In this document: piece after piece, positions 59,255-64,000 of the stretch
Position numbering within the stretch: position 1 is the stretch's first letter
Layout: each line of letters starts with the position of its first letter
Assembly: GCA_032622095.1 (NCBI GenBank)
Contig: CP136067.1
Location: forward strand, 134,417,990-134,481,989
From: Siphonodentalium dalli
Lineage: Eukaryota > Mollusca > Scaphopoda > Gadilida > Siphonodentaliidae
Direction: 5' to 3'
DNA length: 64,000 nucleotides
Made by a program: the position numbers and the translations under genes
Notes under the pieces: model-generated
Seen by the model: the letters and a program-made list of their open reading frames with translations, nothing else
Databases searched by the model: none
Told to the model about the DNA's origin: nothing

Positions 59255-59622
59255 CAATGTGGGTAAATGTGAATTTTTTTTTAATTGTAAAACAACTGTC
59301 ATCAACAAATACTTGAAAATATAAATTAATACTTTCTTTGACAACATTTGATCCAATAATGAGAATTCGCATGTCCACACATTGTTAATATAAATATTAC
59401 TAGTATGCGTTTGAATGTTTCCCGGTATCGACATATGTCGATAAATACTTGAACTGCCGTTCTACCGCCATTATATATCACAGAGAGACACACATAAATC
59501 ATAAAAAATACAACTTTGAACACGTGTTTGCCCCCTCTATCCATGATATGGTAGAAATAGAGAACATGTATTTAACATATTTGCGAACAATTGTAAACAG
59601 CTGGAAATGGCTGTGACCATGG
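59255..59622. repeat. Duplicated block between peptide genes (copy 2)
   Basis: Paralogous to 51,236-51,590. At the position where the first block is bordered by paralogue B, this copy instead borders unrelated sequence and a palindromic repeat, so the B-equivalent gene is missing. A small insertion (about 59,347-59,373) distinguishes the copies. Confidence 0.9.
59471..59536 (-). CDS. Candidate exon 2 of peptide paralogue E
   Basis: After AG in CATATCATGGATAG, 21 codons encode RGQTRVQ then SCIFYDLCVSLCDI and TAA, in phase with the donor of paralogue E. It equals the candidate exon at 51,427 with three amino-acid changes and all three Cys retained. If real, the E intron is 2.6 kb because a LINE sits in it. 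Tentative for the same reasons as its sister. Confidence 0.3.
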   Translation of the reverse strand, partial: RGQTRVQSCIFYDLCVSLCDI

Positions 59623-59627
59623 GACGT

Positions 59628-62020
59628 ATTTTTCAATGCAAACGGATCCGACAGAACTGGCGGTGGTGTTGCTTTGATGTGTAGAGAAAACATAAAACTG
59701 ATGTCATCAACCAGCGGGGAAAAATCCTCGTTTGAATTCCTCGAGTGGAAACTTAAACTACACAACGATGTTCTGCGTGGCGTTTGCCTATATCGTCCTC
59801 CGTTTTCTGACAACCATCCAGTTACAACCTGCACCTTCTTAAAGGAATTCAAAGAATATCTTAAATCGCTGGTTGTGTATCCAGAAAAAACTCATCATCT
59901 GCGGTGACTTCAACATTCATGTCGATGATGTTAACGACGCCACTGCTCGAAACTTTGACAAACTCCTAGATTCGTATGGACTGACACAACACGTCACAAC
60001 TACTACACATGAATCTGGACATATTCTAGACCTCATCATCACCAGATGTTCAGACGACTTTTCCATAACCCCACCAACCGTGACAACTAAACTCTCAGAG
60101 CATTCCTTTGTGGACTGCACAATCAGCACCCTCAGACAGAAGTTGACAAAGAAAACTGTGACTTTCCGCAAAATTAACAACATCAATATTGAGAAATTCG
60201 ACAGTGACATAAAAGAATCAGATCTGCATAAACAACAATGGACTGATTTAAATGGACTTGTGTCTTGTTACAATAACACGTTATCCCAGCTGCTATCCAA
60301 AATGCACCAACTAAGACCAAAACAATAGTCATGCGTCCAACGCTACCCTGGTTCAACGACAACCTGAAAGTACTCAAAGCCGACCGGAGAAAAAAGGAGA
60401 GGACCCGAGGCACGTCTGCAGAACATGAAAGATCGTACTGTAATGCCCGAAACAAGTTCTCCAATCAACTAATGGAAGCCCGGAAGTCACACTACACCGA
60501 CTCGATCAACAAGTGCGAAGGTGACACCAGGCAACTTTTCAAAGTTGTGAAAAAGATGTGTGAGGAGAAACCGAATGAGACACTACCACCGCATGATGAC
60601 GCAGGACAATTGGCGGAGCAGTTTGGTGAATTCTTTTCTGAAAAGATAGAACTTATCCAAAAGAAGATTGACAACATCACCGTGAAAGCGCCTTGTGTCG
60701 ACAAAGGGGAAGCCACGGAAACGTTCACAACATTCGATGATCTCGACCTTGACGACGTCGTTAAAATCATCAAACGCTCTTCAAATGCATCTTGTGAACT
60801 CGATCCTATACCAACAACGCTACTCAAGAAATGTGACTCCCTGATACCTATCATCACCCAGTTGATAAACCTATCATTAAGCGAAGGACATGTTCCCAGT
60901 AGCTGGAAAACAGCCATAGTTCACCCTCTTCTCAAGAAATCCGGTGCTGACCTTGTTTTCAAGAACTTCCGACCCGTCAGCAACCTATCCTTCATTTCTA
61001 AATTGTGTGAAAAGGCAGTGATAGACCAACTCATTCGGCACAGCGAACAACATGCACCTCTTCCAATAAACACTTCTGCTTTCCGTCAACACCATTCAAC
61101 TGAAACCGCGCTGCTTAAAGTCCAAAATGATATTCTCTGCATGGAAACAAGAAAGGTCACTCTGCTTGTGCTACTAGATTTGAGCGCTGCTTTCGACACT
61201 GTCCGCCATGATATTCTTCTAGATACACTACAATCTGACTTTGGTGTTCGCGGCACTGCAGCTATCTGGTTGAAATCTTACCTCACGAACCGATCACAGC
61301 AAATATCCATTAATGGCTCAAAGTCTACAAATTTCCCCATCGAGTGCGGAGTTCCACAAGGAAGTTGTCTTGGACCCGTGCTGTTCTTATTCTACATTTC
61401 GAAATTATTCTCAGTTGTTGAAAGTCACCATGCTTTTGTCACGTCACACTTAGATTACTGTAATTCTTTACTGTATGGACTACCGGATTACCAGTGTGAT
61501 CGCCTGCAAAAGGTGCTAAATGCTGCGGCGCGAGTTGTATCATACACTCCTCGGCATGAACATGTAACTCCAGTTCTCAAGCAATTACACTGGCTGCCAG
61601 TGGAGTATCGAACCATGTTCAAAATTATTTTGCTTGTATTCAAATCTCGTAATAACATGTCATCATTGTATATACAGGATATGATCAAAGACAGAAATGT
61701 GTGTACATATGGATTACGATCTGATAGCAGTATGCTTTTTACATTCCTTTTAACAAACAGAAAACGTTTGGCGATAGGGCATTTTCATTTGCAGGTCCAC
61801 ATCTATGGAATAGCATGCCACCTCACTTGAAAATATTCACTGATTTAAATAAGTTTAAGACCGGCCTCAAAACATATCTCTTTGATGTAGCATTTAATTC
61901 CTAGATATATGTGCATGTACATGTATTAAGCTGATTAGGCAATGAGCTCGATGTAATGTAAAGCGCCGTTGAATTTGTACTCATAATATTGAGCGCTATA
62001 CAAATTAATTATTGTATTGT
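59628..62020 (+). pseudogene. CR1/L2-like LINE, 5'-truncated, in-frame deletion of the YADD region
   Basis: A forward-strand LINE lies in the intron of paralogue E. The endonuclease part (GGGVALMCRENIKLMSS, LIICGDFNIHVDD, ILDLIITRCSDD, LSEHSFVDC) has frameshifts near 59,885 and 60,325. A 499-aa ORF (60,331-61,830) then carries WFNDNLKVLKADRR, VHPLLKKSG, FRPVSNLSFISKLCEKAV, FRQHHSTETAL, the first catalytic box LLDLSAAFDTVRHD and GVPQGSCLGPVLF. It jumps in frame from SVVESH to HAFVTSHLDYCNSLLYGLP, so the second catalytic YADD box and ~100 residues are missing. The thumb follows (LQKVLNAAARVV, LHWLPVEYR), then a frameshift before the C-terminus. The 3' end is GAGCGCTATACAAATTAATT and (ATTGT)n, typical of CR1/L2 tails. 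Inactive. Confidence 0.93.
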
Positions 62021-62140
62021 ATTGTATCAATAGTTCATGTATCTGCCAACCTGTTATACCTATTTACAAATTATTGTAATGGTAAAATACTATAGAAAAA
62101 TAAGTAAATGTGAATATTCTCATATAATTATGTGATTTAC

Positions 62141-62359
62141 CCGTTTCTTTCGACCACAAACTGTTTTGCAACTCTGAGTGCATCTTCTCCTCCTCCAAAA
62201 CCACCAACCGGAGCTACCAGAACATACAGGATGACAAACTCGCCGACAACTTGTATTTGTCTTTCCGTGATAATTTGGATAACCTTTCTTAATACTAAGT
62301 GACCTGTCCGCCAACACCAACCCTACCAACAGTGACAGAATATATATGCACAGCCGCAT
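62141..62359 (-). CDS. Cysteine-rich secreted peptide, paralogue E, exon 1
   Basis: ATG at 62,359 starts MRLCIYILSLLVGLVLA, a clear signal peptide, then a ~20-residue pro-segment (DRSLSIKKGYPNYHG...), CRRVCHPVC, a 13-residue spacer with WWFWRRRR, and CTQSCKTVCGRKKR. The exon ends CGG|GTAAAT (donor 62,140), phase 0. The cysteine core is almost identical to paralogue C and the intron start is the same sequence in both (GTAAATCACATAATTATATG), so they are recent duplicates. The N-terminal half is unlike C and instead resembles D, suggesting exchange of the leader between paralogues. Start, frame and donor look intact; likely the best candidate for an active gene along with C and A. Function unknown. 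Confidence 0.75.
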
Positions 62360-62467
62360 TGCACGTCAAAAATCTTAATCACAACAAATCCTGTAAGTCG
62401 CCTATCATCGGTTACTTTAACACTTTTAGGATGCGAAGTTTATACGATGTGAGGAAATGAGCACTGT

Positions 62468-62880
62468 TAAATACTCTCGATGCAGGAAGTTATGTGCACT
62501 TTGAGCATCCTAAACAAACCAACAAGGTCTGATTTTCCACGAAAACCTTTCATAATGTTATAAAGAAATCCATGCATTAAATTTATTCGCCAAGAAATTA
62601 AATACTGTCGATACAAGAAGTTATTATGGACTTTGAGCATCCTAAGCGAACAACAATTAAGGTCTGATTTTCCACGAAAACCTTTAATAATTTTATAAAG
62701 AAAACCATCCATCCAATTTATACGCCCAGAAATGAGCGCAATTAAATACTGTCGATACAGGAAGTTGTGTGCACTCTGAGTATAAAAAAAAACACGCACA
62801 CAAAAAGGTCTGATTTCCCAAGAACACCTTTCATAATGTTATAAAGAAAGCCATCCATCTAATGTATGCGCATTTCAGAG
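62468..62880. repeat. Three tandem copies of a ~135-bp unit
   Basis: AAATACT(C/G)TCGAT(G/A)CA(G)GAAGTT... AAGGTCTGATTTTCCACGAA ...TAATGTTATAAAGAAA recurs three times upstream of paralogue E. The first two copies are closest; the third has an A-rich insertion. It may overlap the promoter region of the peptide gene. Confidence 0.9.
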
Positions 62881-63027
62881 AGCGGCTTACTATACTATTT
62901 ATGTGTGGTCTGTGATGGTCTCCAAAACATATTCCCCGCCAGATCTCACGTACACACCATAAAGCCCCCGATCCGTGCGTGCTCTATATCAGTATATTTC
63001 AACGCACTGAACTGAACTCAACTGAAA

Positions 63028-63336
63028 TGGCGCCTCATCAAATTCCGAACTAGAAACCACATGCTTCCTATAGAGAAAGGATCGCGGAACAACGTTGAAA
63101 TTACTCAACGAGTATGCACGCTATGTAGTGCCGAGATTGGTGACGAATACCACATAATTTTATGCTGTAATGAACTTAGAGAACTAAGAGAAAAGTATCT
63201 TAAGCCATACTACTATAAGAGGCCAAATGTATTGAAATTAGCCACACTTTTCAGAACCCACAACAAGAAAACATTGAGAAAATTATCATTATTCATACGA
63301 AATGCGCTAAAAGTAGTACAATCTGAGTCCTCTTGA
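63028..63336 (+). pseudogene. LINE C-terminal fragment with CCHC-type zinc motif
   Basis: Open from TGGCGCCTCATC (WRLIKFRTRNHMLPIEKG) to TGA at 63,334. It contains RVCTLCSAEIGDEYHIILCC, the C-x2-C-x8-H-x3-C zinc motif typical of the extreme C-terminus of some non-LTR ORF2 proteins, followed by a basic tail. Only the 3' end of the element is left, so no enzyme activity remains. The clade is not certain. Confidence 0.7.
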
Positions 63337-63776
63337 GGCTTAATTCCTATATACAACCATTCAAAATCGATATCCAATAACCGAACACGAAAACGATAAC
63401 GCCGAACACAACAGTAAACCGATATAGCTATCAGATAAATATAATTATATACATATCAAGTTACTATTACTGTATACAACTATATTATATCCACATGTGC
63501 ATCCATGCAACAATTATATTTTCATCTATTTTTGCAATATGTTTCTGTTATATCTATTTTGATGATCAGAATACTATTAAATTGAAATGAATTGATTTGT
63601 CGAGAGCTGTGTTCTATATTGTGTAGTGTTGTACTAAGTTAAGCACACCACTATACTTATATAGTATCGTGTTAAATTTAGCACACTACTGTCACAAACT
63701 AGCATGCCAGAAGCCATGAATATATGTGACCCACCATATCAAATCCAGTCGTAAGTCGGGATTTTTTTACCCTGTG
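63337..63776. other. No gene seen
   Basis: AT-rich flank; GTTGTACTAAGTTAAGCACACCACTA and TATCGTGTTAAATTTAGCACACTAC form a weak duplication at ~63,630-63,690. Confidence 0.4.
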
Positions 63777-63843
63777 CCAATGCATTCTCTTATATATGCG
63801 AGTCGACCATAGGTCACCTCGCATATATAAGAGAATGCATTGG
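63777..63843. repeat. Perfect 26-bp-arm palindrome (modular palindromic repeat)
   Basis: The 26-bp arm starting CCAATGCATTCTCTTATATA (63,777-63,802) is exactly reverse-complementary to 63,818-63,843; the 15-nt loop is TCGACCATAGGTCAC. It is followed by CCTAACAATTTTTTAC. Another copy in opposite orientation starts at the end of the window (63,976 onward, TTAGGCCAATGCATTCTC). Confidence 0.95.
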
Positions 63844-64000
63844 CCTAACAATTTTTTACAATTTTATTAATATTTTCTTGTATTCTTTAACAATTTTATA
63901 ATTTCACCCATACAGAGCCCCAGACAAACATGAGCAGACGACACTCTTCTGTATGCTTCTATATAATGATAAAAAATTGTTAGGCCAATGCATTCTCTTA

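Noticed and set aside
59326-59544. 72-aa reverse ORF starting MDRGGKHVFK as a gene
   Set aside because: The paralogous block at 51.4 kb has an early stop in this frame, so it is not conserved; the other phase fits better as exon 2 of the peptide gene.

Overview
This window looks like intergenic and intronic DNA of an invertebrate animal, not a bacterium or virus. It is AT-rich, has no dense ORFs, has GT/AG-bounded exons, and carries many degenerate non-LTR retrotransposons (LINEs), tRNA-derived SINE heads, inverted-repeat DNA transposons and simple repeats. The repeat style (CR1/L2-like LINEs with short microsatellite tails, foldback elements, GTCCGTCC-type repeats) fits a marine lophotrochozoan such as a mollusc or brachiopod. 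That placement is an inference and the phylum is not proven. Most ORFs in the window are shadows or transposon debris.

Left part (1-13 kb): a reverse-strand LINE (endonuclease plus reverse transcriptase) is split by a 1,365-bp inverted-repeat DNA transposon with a 9-bp target duplication. Two exons of secreted or lectin-type genes follow on the reverse strand: a C-type-lectin-like exon at 6,908-7,070 and a signal-peptide, cysteine-bearing (PAN-like) exon at 12,143-12,454. Their splice phases are compatible, so they may belong to one gene.

Middle part (13-36 kb): two large elements whose ends begin with CAC (14,008-17,618, ends CACAGTG, ~335-bp inverted repeats; 20,162-23,701, ends CACGGGG, 5-bp target duplication ATTAC, subterminal 12-bp motifs), then a CR1/L2-like LINE and a duplicated ~1.1-kb repeat. 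The second copy of that repeat was interrupted by a 2.8-kb composite insertion and by a 607-bp element with a 3-bp duplication. The composite holds a foldback element, a reverse transcriptase fragment and, directly after that ORF's stop codon, an array of six hairpins whose stems differ in sequence but stay paired around a constant internal loop.

Right part (36-64 kb): three exons of an EF-hand protein gene can be assembled by splice phase (39,652 to 36,346, reverse strand; one EF loop is split exactly across an exon junction). Then comes the most gene-like novelty: five reverse-strand paralogues of a small cysteine-rich secreted peptide family at 46.1, 51.1, 51.7, 57.9 and 62.2 kb. They share a C-x3-C-x3-C-x(4-15)-C-x3-C-x3-C core and a dibasic (mostly GRKKR) processing site that coincides with a phase-0 splice donor. 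Three copies look intact in the visible exon, one has lost its splice donor and one has lost its ATG. The cluster grew by segmental duplication; a CR1-like LINE has since landed inside the intron of the last copy. A host-defence or venom-like role is possible but not shown by the sequence.
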